The notes beneath the pieces were generated by a model. It was not told where the DNA came from and did not search any database. It saw nothing but the letters and a program-made list of their open reading frames with translations. Positions 25,394-34,400 of a stretch of 64,000 nucleotides of DNA are shown one piece after another; the first letter of the stretch is position 1, and each line of letters opens with the position of its first letter. The stretch comes from Ruminococcus sp. (GTDB lineage: Bacteria > Bacillota > Clostridia > Oscillospirales > Ruminococcaceae): NCBI GenBank assembly GCA_017529875.1, contig JAFXNC010000019.1:1-64000 (forward strand), written 5' to 3'. A program made the position numbers and the translations under genes.

Positions 25394-27745
25394 ATGAGAT
25401 CGGTACTGCACATCCTGAAAAACAACATCCGCCGCAAGACCGGCGCCTTCAAGGGCATAATCGCTCTCATGGCGATAATAGTCTTCTCCTTCTCCGCCTC
25501 GGTGAGCAACTCGAAGAATCTGCACCGGGCCCTCAACGATTCTCTTGACCACTACGGCATCGGGGATATAGTCATGACCTACGCCGAGGGCAGGTTCACC
25601 GACGAAGTAAAACACGGCCTCGACTCCGACAGCCACGTCAGCTCATGGAGGTCTGAGCCCCTGCTCTATGTGGGAATGGAGTATTTCCTCAACGGCAGGG
25701 ATCAGAACCTCGACACCCGCCTCGTCCGGGAGAAAGATGAGATAAAGCTCTTCAACGACGACGAGACCGGTTTTGTTGACAAAGCGCCAAAGCTCAACAA
25801 GGGCGAGGTCTATGTGTCCTATTCCCTGGGCAAGGTGAAGCAGCTCAAAAAGGGGGACACCCTTGAGATACAGACCTCCCCCGACACCCGGGAGAGGTTC
25901 ACCATAAAGGGCTTCACCGAGGAGCCCCTCTACGGCACCAGCCTTGTGGCCTATGAGATATTCTTTGTCAGCTCCGAGGACTATGACCGCATAGCCGCCG
26001 GCATAGACAGCGGAGAAGTCAACAGCAACTACGTCTACAAGACCGAGATGCTCCACATCTTCTCGGACGGCGAGCTCAAACCCTTCGACCTGGTAAAGCA
26101 GCTCAACGACAGCTGCGGCCTGGTGGACAAGTCCATGCTCTACGTGACCCGCCCCGAGCTGGCAAGCTACACCGAGCTCTACGCCGACACCGGCACCAGC
26201 CTTCTGTACATCTTCGTGGGACTGCTGGCTGTGGTAGTGGTGCTGATGATGCTCAACAGCATCAACTCCACCATAGAGATGCAGTATGTTGATCTGGGCA
26301 TCCTCAAATCCCAGGGTTTCACGGTCTGGCAGATCAGGGCGGCCTATCTGTTACAGTACATCATCGCCCTTGTGATAGGCACAGTCATAGGGCTGATACT
26401 GTCGGTGCCGCTGCTCAAGGTCTTCGGGAGTATGTTCCGCACTGTCACCGGCATACACACAGACTGCCGTATCGACTTTCTCAGCTGCGGCCTCATAGCC
26501 CTTGCCATGATCGCGGTATTCACCCTTATCATACTTTTCTCCACCCGCAAGCTTGGCAAGCTCTCCCCGGTCAACGCCCTCAACAACGCCCACCGGGACG
26601 TGCATTTCACCGGCAGGCTCAATGCCCCTGTTAAGCAGAACGCCCTGTCCCTCACCGTCTCTCTGAGGCAGCTGACCTCCGGGTTTAGGCACTATGTGTT
26701 CATACTCATTATCACAGTTATACTCATGTTCTTCATGACTACGGTGTTCAACCTCTGCCGGGGGCTCAACTTCCGGGAGATCTTCGGTGAGGTGGAAAAC
26801 TCCGCCAACGCCAAGCTGTTCAACGAATTCGAGGACAAGGATATGCAGCGGGTCTCGGAGCGGCTCACTGAGCTGGACGGAGATTCCGAGGTGTACTATG
26901 TCTCCTACATCGACAACATCCTCGCCGATGACATACTGTTCGGCGTCACCGCCACCGACGGCATCGGGAAGTACTTCAAGCCCATTGAGGGCAAGCTCTG
27001 CGAATACGACAATGAAATGATCGTGACCCGCATCTTCGCCGAGGAGCTGGGCAAGGGCATCGGCGACAGCGTCACCGTCTCCAACCAGGGGCAGAAGGCC
27101 GACTACATCATCGTCGGGATATACCAGACCACCAGTCAGGCGGGGCGCATCTTCGCCATGACCCTCGACGGTGGCAAGCGCATCGGCATGGAGCCTCAGC
27201 TTGCCAACATCTTCCTCTCGGACAAGTCACGCACCGACGAGATCTGCCGGGAGCTCAACAGCGATTTCGGCAGCATACTCTACACCAAGGCCGATGACAC
27301 TATCGAGTCCAACGGAAACCTCTTTGACCTGATCGACGCCTTCCTGCTGGTCATCATGCTGGTAGTTGTGGGGATATCCTCGGTGTTCCTGCTGGTGGCG
27401 GTGGGGATGATCTGCAAGATCGCCTTCCTGCGGGAGCGGACGGACATCGGCATATTCAAGGCCACCGGCTTCACCACCGGCACCCTGCGGGGAATGTTCT
27501 CCCTGAGGTTCCTGCTGGTGGGGGCTGCGGGCTGCGCCGTGGGAATAGTACTGGCCCTGCTGTTCTCAAGATCGCTGCTGTCGGCGCTGATGCGCATAAC
27601 CGGCATGACCGACTTCTCCTCCCCGCTGACTGCCTTTGACATACTGCTGCCTGCGGGAGTGATATGCGCCTGCTTTGCTGGTTTCTCCTACATGGTCTCG
27701 GCGAAGATCAAAAGCGTACAGACCACCGAGCTCATCGTCGAATAA
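25394..27745 (+). CDS. FtsX-family ABC permease
   Basis: This 783-residue membrane protein has a first helix at about 20-40, a large extracellular region to about 265, and then three helices of an FtsX domain (about 270-395). A second helix-domain-FtsX unit follows (helix near 440, external part to 640, three helices to the end). The duplicated plan suggests a single large permease working with the ATPase upstream. With the kinase and regulator it forms a four-gene unit like peptide-antibiotic detoxification modules, although the BceB ten-helix layout is not an exact match. Substrate unknown. Confidence 0.88.
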   Translation: MRSVLHILKNNIRRKTGAFKGIIALMAIIVFSFSASVSNSKNLHRALNDSLDHYGIGDIVMTYAEGRFTDEVKHGLDSDSHVSSWRSEPLLYVGMEYFLNGRDQNLDTRLVREKDEIKLFNDDETGFVDKAPKLNKGEVYVSYSLGKVKQLKKGDTLEIQTSPDTRERFTIKGFTEEPLYGTSLVAYEIFFVSSEDYDRIAAGIDSGEVNSNYVYKTEMLHIFSDGELKPFDLVKQLNDSCGLVDKSMLYVTRPELASYTELYADTGTSLLYIFVGLLAVVVVLMMLNSINSTIEMQYVDLGILKSQGFTVWQIRAAYLLQYIIALVIGTVIGLILSVPLLKVFGSMFRTVTGIHTDCRIDFLSCGLIALAMIAVFTLIILFSTRKLGKLSPVNALNNAHRDVHFTGRLNAPVKQNALSLTVSLRQLTSGFRHYVFILIITVILMFFMTTVFNLCRGLNFREIFGEVENSANAKLFNEFEDKDMQRVSERLTELDGDSEVYYVSYIDNILADDILFGVTATDGIGKYFKPIEGKLCEYDNEMIVTRIFAEELGKGIGDSVTVSNQGQKADYIIVGIYQTTSQAGRIFAMTLDGGKRIGMEPQLANIFLSDKSRTDEICRELNSDFGSILYTKADDTIESNGNLFDLIDAFLLVIMLVVVGISSVFLLVAVGMICKIAFLRERTDIGIFKATGFTTGTLRGMFSLRFLLVGAAGCAVGIVLALLFSRSLLSALMRITGMTDFSSPLTAFDILLPAGVICACFAGFSYMVSAKIKSVQTTELIVE

Positions 27746-27763
27746 GCATATACCCGAATACCC

Positions 27764-27793
27764 GGCTGCTGCATCCTGCGGCAGCCTTTTTTT
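27764..27793 (+). terminator. Terminator after the ABC permease
   Basis: GGCTGC (27764-27769) and GCAGCC (27781-27786) form the stem, followed by seven T. Confidence 0.85.
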
Positions 27794-27878
27794 GCTCTGT
27801 TTTCCTGAAAATGTCAATGCGCATAATCACTGTGCATAATTGACAATCCGTTTTGTGCAATTTTATCAAAGCTGCGAA

Positions 27879-27907
27879 TTGATTTATTGCCGATCTGTTG
27901 ATATAAT
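27879..27907 (+). promoter_or_regulatory. Promoter for the dockerin protein gene
   Basis: TTGATT, 17 bases, TATAAT. Confidence 0.65.
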
Positions 27908-27974
27908 GTAAATACAAGCCGATCATTCGGCGTTTTTGTGTTTCACAAAAAGTATATGAAACGGAGGGATCTAT

Positions 27975-28824
27975 TTGGATCACGCAGGATCTCGCAAGAG
28001 AAAATTCAAAAAGCGCGTTCTGAGCCTGCTCACGTCAGGGATGATGTTGTTCTCCCTTGCCGGCAGTCTGCCGGGGGTGTCGTCGGTCATCGGCGCGAGC
28101 GCTGAGGATGAGGTGGAGCCGGAGTTCGGAGCCAGCTTCTATGTAATGGGCAACGAGCAATGGAACTGGCAGGCAGCCTACTGCGGTTATGATGACGGAA
28201 AGATCACTGTGTCCGGCAACGCTGCAGAGCTTGCCGCGGCGAGCCGGGAATATGAGGACGAGGACTCCGCAATAGGAGCGGCAGGCATTCTACTTCATCA
28301 GGATCACCGACAACGACGGCAAACAGGCCTACGTCGCTGTACGCGGCCCCGGAGCTGCCTGGGACTTTGTCGCCGAAGAAGGCTTGGAGGGCGATCCTTC
28401 CGACGATTACCTTATCCCCCTGAACAGGGCATATATGACCGACGATCACGGTAACGTCAAGGTATCCCTCCCCTATGAGTACGGCTGGACCTATGAGGTC
28501 TTCTCCAGGTGCTGGCAGGAATACCCCGAAGACCCCTTTATAAGGCTCAAAAAGATCAAGCTCTGCAACAGCGACCCCGCACCGGTGTGGCCCACCTACG
28601 CTGACGAGTATTCCTCCGAGGAATACAACCTCATCTATGTTGACAACGGCGACGGCAAGGTAAATATGCGTGACTACGCATTGTTACAGCGCTATATGAT
28701 AGGTAAGAGCACCGACATACTCCTGCCGCCCTGTGACCTCACCGGCGACGGCAAGGTCAACATGAGAGACTATGCGCTCATGCAGAGGCTCCTCATGGGC
28801 AAGCAGATCGAGTACCCCGCATAA
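27975..28824 (+). pseudogene. Secreted dockerin-domain protein with a frameshift
   Basis: The reading frame begins at TTG 27975 after a GGAGGG site and encodes a basic N-terminus and signal peptide (about 15-45, ending near IGASA) and an unknown domain (FYVMGNEQWNWQ). It loses frame at about 28273-28284. The following frame continues the same protein: QAFYFIRITDNDGKQAYVAV and onward. The C-terminus is a type I dockerin with two calcium-loop repeats (GDGKVNMRDYALLQRYM and GDGKVNMRDYALMQRLL), which would dock the protein into a cellulosome-like scaffold. The break is either a real inactivating mutation or a sequencing error; about one extra base or two missing bases explain it. Confidence 0.8.
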
Positions 28825-28840
28825 TACAGCATATAATAAA

Positions 28841-28875
28841 ACGGCAGGGCAGCGAGAGCTGTCCTGCTGTTTTTG
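28841..28875 (+). terminator. Terminator after the dockerin gene
   Basis: ACGGCAGGGCAGC pairs with GCTGTCCTGCTGT around a GAGA loop, followed by TTTTTG. Confidence 0.85.
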
Positions 28876-28933
28876 TGTGCTGCCGCTTTACCCTCGCCGC
28901 CTGTCGTCGGCTCGGGAGGTAAAAACATGATCA

Positions 28934-28964
28934 AAAGAGGCCGCCTTTGTTGGCAGCCTCTTTC
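28934..28964 (-). terminator. Terminator of the HtrA gene
   Basis: On the minus strand AAAGAGGCTGCC pairs with GGCGGCCTCTTTT (one bulge), ending in a T run. Confidence 0.7.
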
Positions 28965-29016
28965 GAGAAGTAAAAGAATATGAAAAAACAGTAGAGGTCA
29001 AAGTTGGTTTACCGCG

Positions 29017-30453
29017 TCAGAAGGGGAACTGATTGAAGAACTCGCGGTAGTCGTTATAGGGGTCGTATTCATTGGTCTGGGTCTGCTGCTCTGCGGACTC
29101 TGCTTCGTTGGCAGCCTCCTTGAGAGTTACGTCGAAGTCCAGTATCTCGCCGTTTCTGTATACCGAGATCTTAACGGTCTCACCGGCCTTGTGCTGGTTC
29201 TTGACGGCGTTGAATTCCTCGATGGATTCAACGAGCTTGCCCTCGATGCCGATGATGATGTCGTTGACCTTGATGCCGGCTTCCTCGGCGGCACTGCCGG
29301 AATTAACGACCTTGATCCTGAAGCCCTTGGGTATATTGTAATACCTGGAGTAGATATCGGTGATGTTCTCGCCGGATACGCCGAGGGTAGGTCTGCCGGT
29401 AACGTGGCCGTTCTTGATGAGGTCCTCGATGATCGGGATAGCCTCGTCAATGGGGATCGCAAAGCCGATGCCCTCGCCGTAGGACTTGGTAACGGCTGCC
29501 GATGCGATGCCTATTACCTGACCGTAAGCGTTGATCAGGGGGCCGCCGGAGTTACCGCTGTTGATAGAGGCGTCTGTCTGGATGTAGTTCATGGTCCTGT
29601 CCTCAATGGTAATGGTACGGTTGAGGGAGGAGATGATGCCGGCAGTTACGGAGTTTGCAAGCTCCATGCTCAGCGGGTTGCCGATAACTATGGCCACCTC
29701 GCCCACCTTGACATCCGAGCTCTTGCCGAACTCAGCCTTGGTGAGACCGGTCTTGTCTATTTTGAGTACTGCGATATCCGACTGAGCGTCGGTACCGATG
29801 ATCTGCGCGGAGATGGTGAGATCGCTGTCGTCGGACTCGCTGTCGTCGGCGTAGCTGCTGGGCAGTTTTACCGATACGGACCTTGCGTTCTCAACAACGT
29901 GAGCGTTGGTAAGGATGTAGCCGTCCTCGCTCATTATGATGCCGGTGCCCATGAACACGCCGTTGGTGGCAACACACTGTATGCCGACAACACTTGCGGT
30001 GTTCTTCTCAACGATCTCCGGGATGCTCATGGCGTCTGCGGGAGATGCAAGCTGTGTGATAGAGGGCATATCCCTTTCAACGGTATCGGACTTGGAGTCG
30101 GTGTCGTTGGAGGTGCTTGCTGAGGCAGAGGTCTTGACGCTCTTGTCAGTGGAGCTGTTGTCGGAGGTGCCTACCGAGCCTTCGCCTCTGATGAGGTTGT
30201 AGCCCACTATGGAGGTAGCTCCGATAGCCGCCACAGTCAGCACGCCCACGATGCCGGCAAGAACCTTCCTGCCGCCGTTCTTCTTTTTCTTGGGGGTGTA
30301 GACCACCTCGTTGACGTTGCTGTAATCCTGATAGCTGCCGTAGTAGCCGTTGTAGTTCTGCTGATTGTTCTGGGTGTAGCCGTACTGGCTGCCGTAGCTG
30401 TTGTAGCCGTTGCTGTTATCGTTGTTGTAATTGTTATTGTTGTAGTTATCCAT
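29017..30453 (-). CDS. htrA: HtrA/DegP-family membrane-anchored serine protease
   Basis: HtrA proteins degrade misfolded proteins outside the membrane. The 478-residue protein has a cytoplasmic N-terminus of about 50 residues made almost only of Asn, Tyr, Gly, Gln and Ser, a membrane helix (about 63-87) and a Ser/Thr/Asp linker. The trypsin-like domain has His185 (TNAHV), Asp226 (SDIAVL) and Ser302 (GNSGGPL). One PDZ domain follows (about 360-450). A short Asp/Tyr/Phe tail follows the PDZ. The polar N-terminus resembles those of other clostridial HtrA proteins and may be flexible. A -10 box (ATTATA on plus, 30536-30541) lies upstream, with no clear -35. Confidence 0.94.
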   Translation of the reverse strand: MDNYNNNNYNNDNSNGYNSYGSQYGYTQNNQQNYNGYYGSYQDYSNVNEVVYTPKKKKNGGRKVLAGIVGVLTVAAIGATSIVGYNLIRGEGSVGTSDNSSTDKSVKTSASASTSNDTDSKSDTVERDMPSITQLASPADAMSIPEIVEKNTASVVGIQCVATNGVFMGTGIIMSEDGYILTNAHVVENARSVSVKLPSSYADDSESDDSDLTISAQIIGTDAQSDIAVLKIDKTGLTKAEFGKSSDVKVGEVAIVIGNPLSMELANSVTAGIISSLNRTITIEDRTMNYIQTDASINSGNSGGPLINAYGQVIGIASAAVTKSYGEGIGFAIPIDEAIPIIEDLIKNGHVTGRPTLGVSGENITDIYSRYYNIPKGFRIKVVNSGSAAEEAGIKVNDIIIGIEGKLVESIEEFNAVKNQHKAGETVKISVYRNGEILDFDVTLKEAANEAESAEQQTQTNEYDPYNDYREFFNQFPF

Positions 30454-30818
30454 AGTAAAGCCTCCTGTATGTTTTTCACAGGCTTACCGGGGTTTGTTCC
30501 GGGCTGTCTGTGTTTCTTTTTTGTTTCTATATTCAATTATACCCCCGAATGTGATAGCTCTATGATAATCAACGCAAAAATTTTTGACAGGTTACAAATG
30601 ATCATGCGTATTCTTTGTGAGGCGTAGTTTTCACATTTCTCACAATTCCGACACAGGGCGTGGGGAGGCTCGCCGCAAAATACCGAAACAAGGCTTTTTA
30701 TGAGATTTCACGGCGCAAAAAAACGATGAGATCCCCGCATATCCGGTGGAATATCCCGGCGGGAAGTGTTATAATCAGATAAACAGGGCAATGACAGCCC
30801 TGCACGGAGGTGCATGAT
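30454..30818. other. Intergenic region between htrA and parB
   Basis: It holds divergent promoters: a -10 box for htrA (30536-30541, minus) and a TATAAT for parB (30770-30775, plus) with an extended TGT element but a weak -35. A TTTTTGACA stretch at about 30591-30599 has no clear -10 partner. I see no gene. Confidence 0.5.
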
Positions 30819-31673
30819 ATGATTAAGCATACAAAGAACGTATCTCAGCAGGCCGCCCGCCTGCCTCAGATCGCGTCCATAGTGGAGATACCCGTGGGGA
30901 AGATCTTCCCAAACCCTGACCAGCCCCGGAAACGCTTTCCCGCCGACGCTCTGACAGCTCTCGCCAAGAGTATCGCCCAGGACGGCATAGTCCAGCCTCT
31001 GACCGTCCGTGAGAGCGGGGAGGGGTATGTGCTGGTGTCGGGGGAGAGAAGGCTTCGCGCCGCAAAGCTGGCAGGCTGCGGCAGCGTGCCCTGCGTCATC
31101 GTCAGGATAACGGACAAGCGTTCTGCGGTGGTGGCGCTCATCGAGAATATCCAGCGTGCGGAGCTGGACTGCTTTGAGGAGGCCGAGGCCATAAACGCCC
31201 TGATGCAGAACTACTCCATGACCCGGGACGAGGTATCTCTGAGGCTGGGACTCGCCCAGTCCACCGTGTCGAACAAGCTCCGACTGCTGAGGCTCACCCC
31301 TCAGCAGCGCCGCCTGATCTGCGAGAACGGCCTCACCGAGCGCCACGCAAGGGCGCTGCTGCGGCTTTCGGACGGCTTGCAGATAAACCGTGCGCTGGAG
31401 CACATCCTGTCGGAGCGTATGACCGTCGCCCGGACGGAGAAGTACATAGATGACCTGCTGGCGGAGGAAAACAAGCGCCGCAGCTACAAAAAGCGTGCGG
31501 CGGTGCTGGGGGATGTGAGGCTGTTCCAGAACACGGTGGACAAGGCCGTCAAGGTCATGAAACTGGCCGGGGTGCAGGCGACCTTCTCCCGCACCGAGCA
31601 TGACGGCGTCATCGAGTTCGTGATAACCGTCCCCGGGGCAGCCGATGCGGGGGCAGTTGACGAGGGGGCATAA
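30819..31673 (+). CDS. ParB/Noc-family DNA-binding CTPase
   Basis: ParB-family proteins bind parS-type sites and slide as CTP-dependent clamps; Noc is the nucleoid-occlusion member. The 284-residue protein has the N-terminal ParB domain with IPVGKIFPNPDQPRK, the CTP-binding VSGERRLRAAKLAG and ALIENIQRAEL. A helix-turn-helix (SLRLGLAQSTVSNKLRLLRL) and a C-terminal dimer region follow. The ATG at 30819 has an ideal GGAGG site; the in-frame GTG at 30810 overlaps it. No parA is adjacent, which favours a Noc-like or stand-alone role. Which parS or NBS site it reads cannot be told here. Confidence 0.88.
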   Translation: MIKHTKNVSQQAARLPQIASIVEIPVGKIFPNPDQPRKRFPADALTALAKSIAQDGIVQPLTVRESGEGYVLVSGERRLRAAKLAGCGSVPCVIVRITDKRSAVVALIENIQRAELDCFEEAEAINALMQNYSMTRDEVSLRLGLAQSTVSNKLRLLRLTPQQRRLICENGLTERHARALLRLSDGLQINRALEHILSERMTVARTEKYIDDLLAEENKRRSYKKRAAVLGDVRLFQNTVDKAVKVMKLAGVQATFSRTEHDGVIEFVITVPGAADAGAVDEGA

Positions 31674-31692
31674 AAAAAGCCCCTGCGGGGGC
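31674..31692. terminator. Bidirectional terminator between parB and lipoprotein gene
   Basis: GCCCC-TGCG-GGGGC stem; on the minus strand it is followed by seven T. Confidence 0.75.
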
Positions 31693-31728
31693 AAATACCC
31701 GCCGCAGGAGGCTATGTGTTCTTTCTTA

Positions 31729-32190
31729 TCAGTCTTTGCTGCCGCCGCCAAGGAGACCGGTGAGCTTGGAAGGATCGTACTCGGTGAAGGAATCTACCTT
31801 CTTGAGCTTCATGCCGGCCTTCTGACCGTTCTGCTCCATTTCAGCAGAGAGCATACCGCCGCTGAGCTCGAACTCGACAGATTCGCCGTCAGAAGTGATG
31901 ACAGCCTTGCCGTCCTTGTACTCCCAGGTGAAGTCGTCTCTCTTATCTTCGCCGCTGCCGGTGTCAACAGACTGTCTGTAACCGGTGCCGTCGGACTTGA
32001 GCTCGACCTGCATTACCCATGCCAGGGGGACAATACCCATCATGGTGCCGGTCATAGTGGTGCCGTTCATGTCCATTTCCTCAAGCTCCCACTTGCCTAC
32101 GAAATCGTCCTTGCCGCTGCAGCTCACGAGACATACGCAGGCGATGACAGCAGCGATGAGAAATGCCGCGATCCTTTTGATGTTTTTCAT
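31729..32190 (-). CDS. Small lipoprotein with lipocalin-like fold
   Basis: The 153-residue product has a lipoprotein signal ending at LVS-Cys24. A beta-rich domain follows, starting DDFVGKWELEEM and continuing with TWEYKDGKAVIT and VEFELSGGMLSAEM. The pattern 'F.GKWEL' plus alternating strands fits lipocalin-like (DUF4923/DUF5004-type) lipoproteins. Its role is unknown. It has its own promoter (TTGATT, 17 bases, TACTAT) and a strong terminator. Confidence 0.8.
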   Translation of the reverse strand: MKNIKRIAAFLIAAVIACVCLVSCSGKDDFVGKWELEEMDMNGTTMTGTMMGIVPLAWVMQVELKSDGTGYRQSVDTGSGEDKRDDFTWEYKDGKAVITSDGESVEFELSGGMLSAEMEQNGQKAGMKLKKVDSFTEYDPSKLTGLLGGGSKD

Positions 32191-32246
32191 GTTCTTCTAC
32201 TCCTTCTGATAACAGTTCCCGGCCCTGTGCCGGACTTACAGATAAT

Positions 32247-32275
32247 ATAGTAGCACAGTTTCATAAAAAAATCAA
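32247..32275 (-). promoter_or_regulatory. Promoter for the lipocalin-like lipoprotein
   Basis: On the minus strand: TTGATT, 17 bases, TACTAT. Confidence 0.55.
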
Positions 32276-32348
32276 CTGTTTTCGGAGTATTCTACATTTA
32301 GCGCACATTTGCAATTTCTGACCGTTGGTCAGTTGTGCAGATTATACA

Positions 32349-32828
32349 TCAGACCTTCAGCAGGATCTCCCGGTCGGTGGGGACGTACTGGCGCAGCTTG
32401 ACCCCTGCCATGTTGAACATCATCTTGGAGGCCTTTACGCCGTCGGTTTCGGCGTACTTGTCCTCCCAGTAGACCACTTCGCTGATTCCGGTCTGGATTA
32501 TGGCCTTGGCGCACTCGTTGCACGGAAACAGTGAAACGTAGATCCGGGCGTTTTTCAGGCTGCCGGAGGAGCGGTTGAGTATGGCGTTGAGCTCCGCGTG
32601 GCAGACAAAGGGGTACTTGGTCTCGAGGAAGGCTCCCTCACGGGCCCAGGGCATTTCGTCGTCGCTGCACCCTGTGGGCATACCGTTGTAGCCCACCGAG
32701 AGGATCTTGTTCTCGTCGGAGACAATGCAGGCTCCCACCTGAGTGTTGCTGTCCTTGCTCCTGCCCGCCGAAAGCAGTGCGATGCCCATAAAATACTCGT
32801 CCCAGCTTAGATAGTCCTTGCGCTTCAT
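32349..32828 (-). CDS. dCMP deaminase (ComEB-like)
   Basis: This zinc enzyme converts dCMP to dUMP, the substrate of thymidylate synthase. The 159-residue protein has the zinc site His77-Ala-Glu79 (CHAELNAI) and Cys103/Cys106 (PCNECAK), plus the TQVGACIV and GYNGMPTGC substrate segments. The start at 32828 was chosen for its GGGGAGG site; upstream in-frame codons lie in the promoter. It complements thyX and tmk elsewhere in the window. Confidence 0.92.
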   Translation of the reverse strand: MKRKDYLSWDEYFMGIALLSAGRSKDSNTQVGACIVSDENKILSVGYNGMPTGCSDDEMPWAREGAFLETKYPFVCHAELNAILNRSSGSLKNARIYVSLFPCNECAKAIIQTGISEVVYWEDKYAETDGVKASKMMFNMAGVKLRQYVPTDREILLKV

Positions 32829-32861
32829 AGCAGTTCCTCCCCATACTGTAAATTTACGATA

Positions 32862-32890
32862 ATTATAGCACAAACTGCCCTGTTTGGCAA
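32862..32890 (-). promoter_or_regulatory. Promoter for dCMP deaminase
   Basis: On the minus strand: TTGCCA, 17 bases, TATAAT. Confidence 0.65.
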
Positions 32891-32928
32891 TAGGAAAAAG
32901 CCACGAAAAAATTTTTTTAAAAAAGGGC

Positions 32929-32957
32929 TTGACGAAACTGTAAGATGACGTTATAAT
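32929..32957 (+). promoter_or_regulatory. Promoter for acpP
   Basis: TTGACG, 17 bases, TATAAT. Confidence 0.75.
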
Positions 32958-33017
32958 ATCAGTATGACACGGCACAGTGATGAGCCGGAAACGAAAATAT
33001 TATCAGGAGGGGTATGT

Positions 33018-33254
33018 ATGATATTTGAAAGGATCCGCCAGATCATCGCGGAGCAGCTCGACCTTGAGGTTGACGACATTAAAATGGAATCCTCTATCCA
33101 GGACGATCTCAACGCTGATTCGCTGGACGTTATGGAGGTCGCAATGGCTGTCGGCGACGAGTACGATATCGAGATCTCCGAGGAGGAGCTCGAAAACATC
33201 AAGACTGTCGGCGACGTTGTAAGATACGTAGAAGCCGCTGTCAGCGAGGATTAA
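33018..33254 (+). CDS. acpP: Acyl carrier protein
   Basis: ACP carries growing acyl chains on a phosphopantetheine arm. The 78-residue acidic protein has the attachment Ser35 in [10 protein letters not shown] and the normal four-helix pattern. The start at 33018 has an AGGAGGGG site. It stands alone, without fab genes, between a consensus promoter and a terminator, so it could be the main ACP or a dedicated one. Confidence 0.93.
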   Translation: MIFERIRQIIAEQLDLEVDDIKMESSIQDDLNADSLDVMEVAMAVGDEYDIEISEEELENIKTVGDVVRYVEAAVSED

Positions 33255-33264
33255 GACCCTATCG

Positions 33265-33297
33265 TGAGCCTCTGGATCCAGGGGCTCTTTTGTTTAA
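33265..33297 (+). terminator. Terminator after acpP
   Basis: GAGCCTCTGG pairs with CCAGGGGCTC, followed by TTTTGTTT. Confidence 0.8.
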
Positions 33298-33308
33298 AGG
33301 AGAAAACG

Positions 33309-34358
33309 ATGCTATTTAAAAAGCTGATGGGGGTGCTCCTGGCGGCGGCTATGCTGGCAGGGTGCGCATCCGACGGCGGCAGCTCGGAGCATACTGCCTC
33401 GGAGGGCAGCTCTCAGGCCGTTACTGCGGCGCCGCCCGTCACCTTGCAGCCGGTCTCGTCGGCGGCGGAGAACAGCCTTCCCGAGCCGCCCGAGTCCGAT
33501 ATCACCCCGGCTATGTGGGAGTGTACCTCCGAAAACGGCGCCCGGGTGGTCTTCATGGGCTCCATGCACGCCCTTAAAGAGGAAGCCTACCCTCTGCCTT
33601 CATCCGTAACAGGGGTGCTGGATTCCTCGGATATCCTCGCCGTGGAGTGCGATATCTCACAGACCACCAGCACCTTTACCTCACAGATGAAGCAGCTGCA
33701 GAATATGTACTACGCCGACGGCGATACCGTGGAGAACCACATCTCCCCGGAGGTGGTGAAGGGCTTTAAAGAGTTCGCCCTCTCCTGCGGCACCGATCTC
33801 TCCATGTATGACGGCTGTCAGGCCTGGGTCTATGCGGCGCTTGCGGAGTCCATAGTCATGTCCCGGACCGACCTTGATTTGTCCCTGGGGATAGATATAC
33901 AGCTCTTGCAGCGGGCTCACGAGCTGGGCAAAGAGATACTGGAGCTGGAGACAGCCGATTATCAGACCGAGCTGTTCATGGGGTTTTCCGACGAGCTGTT
34001 CGAGGTGATGCTGTCCAGCTACACCGCCGAGAACAAGGACGCCCTGGTCGCCGACTTAGAGCAGAGCTACACCGCCTGGGCCACCGGGGATGTGGATAAG
34101 ATGATAATTCCCGACGACGCCTCCCAGCTCACCGGCGCCGCCGGCGAGAAGATCTCGGAGAAGGCTCAGAAGGTCCTGGACGAATACAACGAGCACATCA
34201 TCTTTGAGCGCAACGTCAACATGGCTCAGAAGGCCAAGGAGCTTATCGACGGGGGCCGGAAAGCCTTCTATATCGTGGGCTCCAACCACCTCTGCGGCGA
34301 GCGGGGCATCTTCGATCTGCTTGAAGAACAGGGGTACGAAGTAAAAAGGATACAGTAA
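33309..34358 (+). CDS. TraB/GumN-family lipoprotein
   Basis: TraB/PrgY/GumN proteins are a widespread family of uncertain, possibly proteolytic, function. The 349-residue protein has a lipoprotein signal (LAAAMLAG-Cys) and a Ser/Ala linker. The TraB domain carries the first His motif VVFMGSMHAL, an acidic VECDI and the C-terminal FYIVGSNHLCGERGI. The start at 33309 has an AAAGGAG site. It follows the acpP terminator closely, so some readthrough is possible. Substrate unknown. Confidence 0.85.
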   Translation: MLFKKLMGVLLAAAMLAGCASDGGSSEHTASEGSSQAVTAAPPVTLQPVSSAAENSLPEPPESDITPAMWECTSENGARVVFMGSMHALKEEAYPLPSSVTGVLDSSDILAVECDISQTTSTFTSQMKQLQNMYYADGDTVENHISPEVVKGFKEFALSCGTDLSMYDGCQAWVYAALAESIVMSRTDLDLSLGIDIQLLQRAHELGKEILELETADYQTELFMGFSDELFEVMLSSYTAENKDALVADLEQSYTAWATGDVDKMIIPDDASQLTGAAGEKISEKAQKVLDEYNEHIIFERNVNMAQKAKELIDGGRKAFYIVGSNHLCGERGIFDLLEEQGYEVKRIQ

Positions 34359-34362
34359 ACAA

Positions 34363-34400
34363 CAAAGCATATTCTCCGGGGAGAATATGCTTTGCTTTTG
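34363..34400. terminator. Bidirectional terminator, perfect 15-bp stem
   Basis: CAAAGCATATTCTCC pairs with GGAGAATATGCTTTG between converging genes. Confidence 0.85.
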
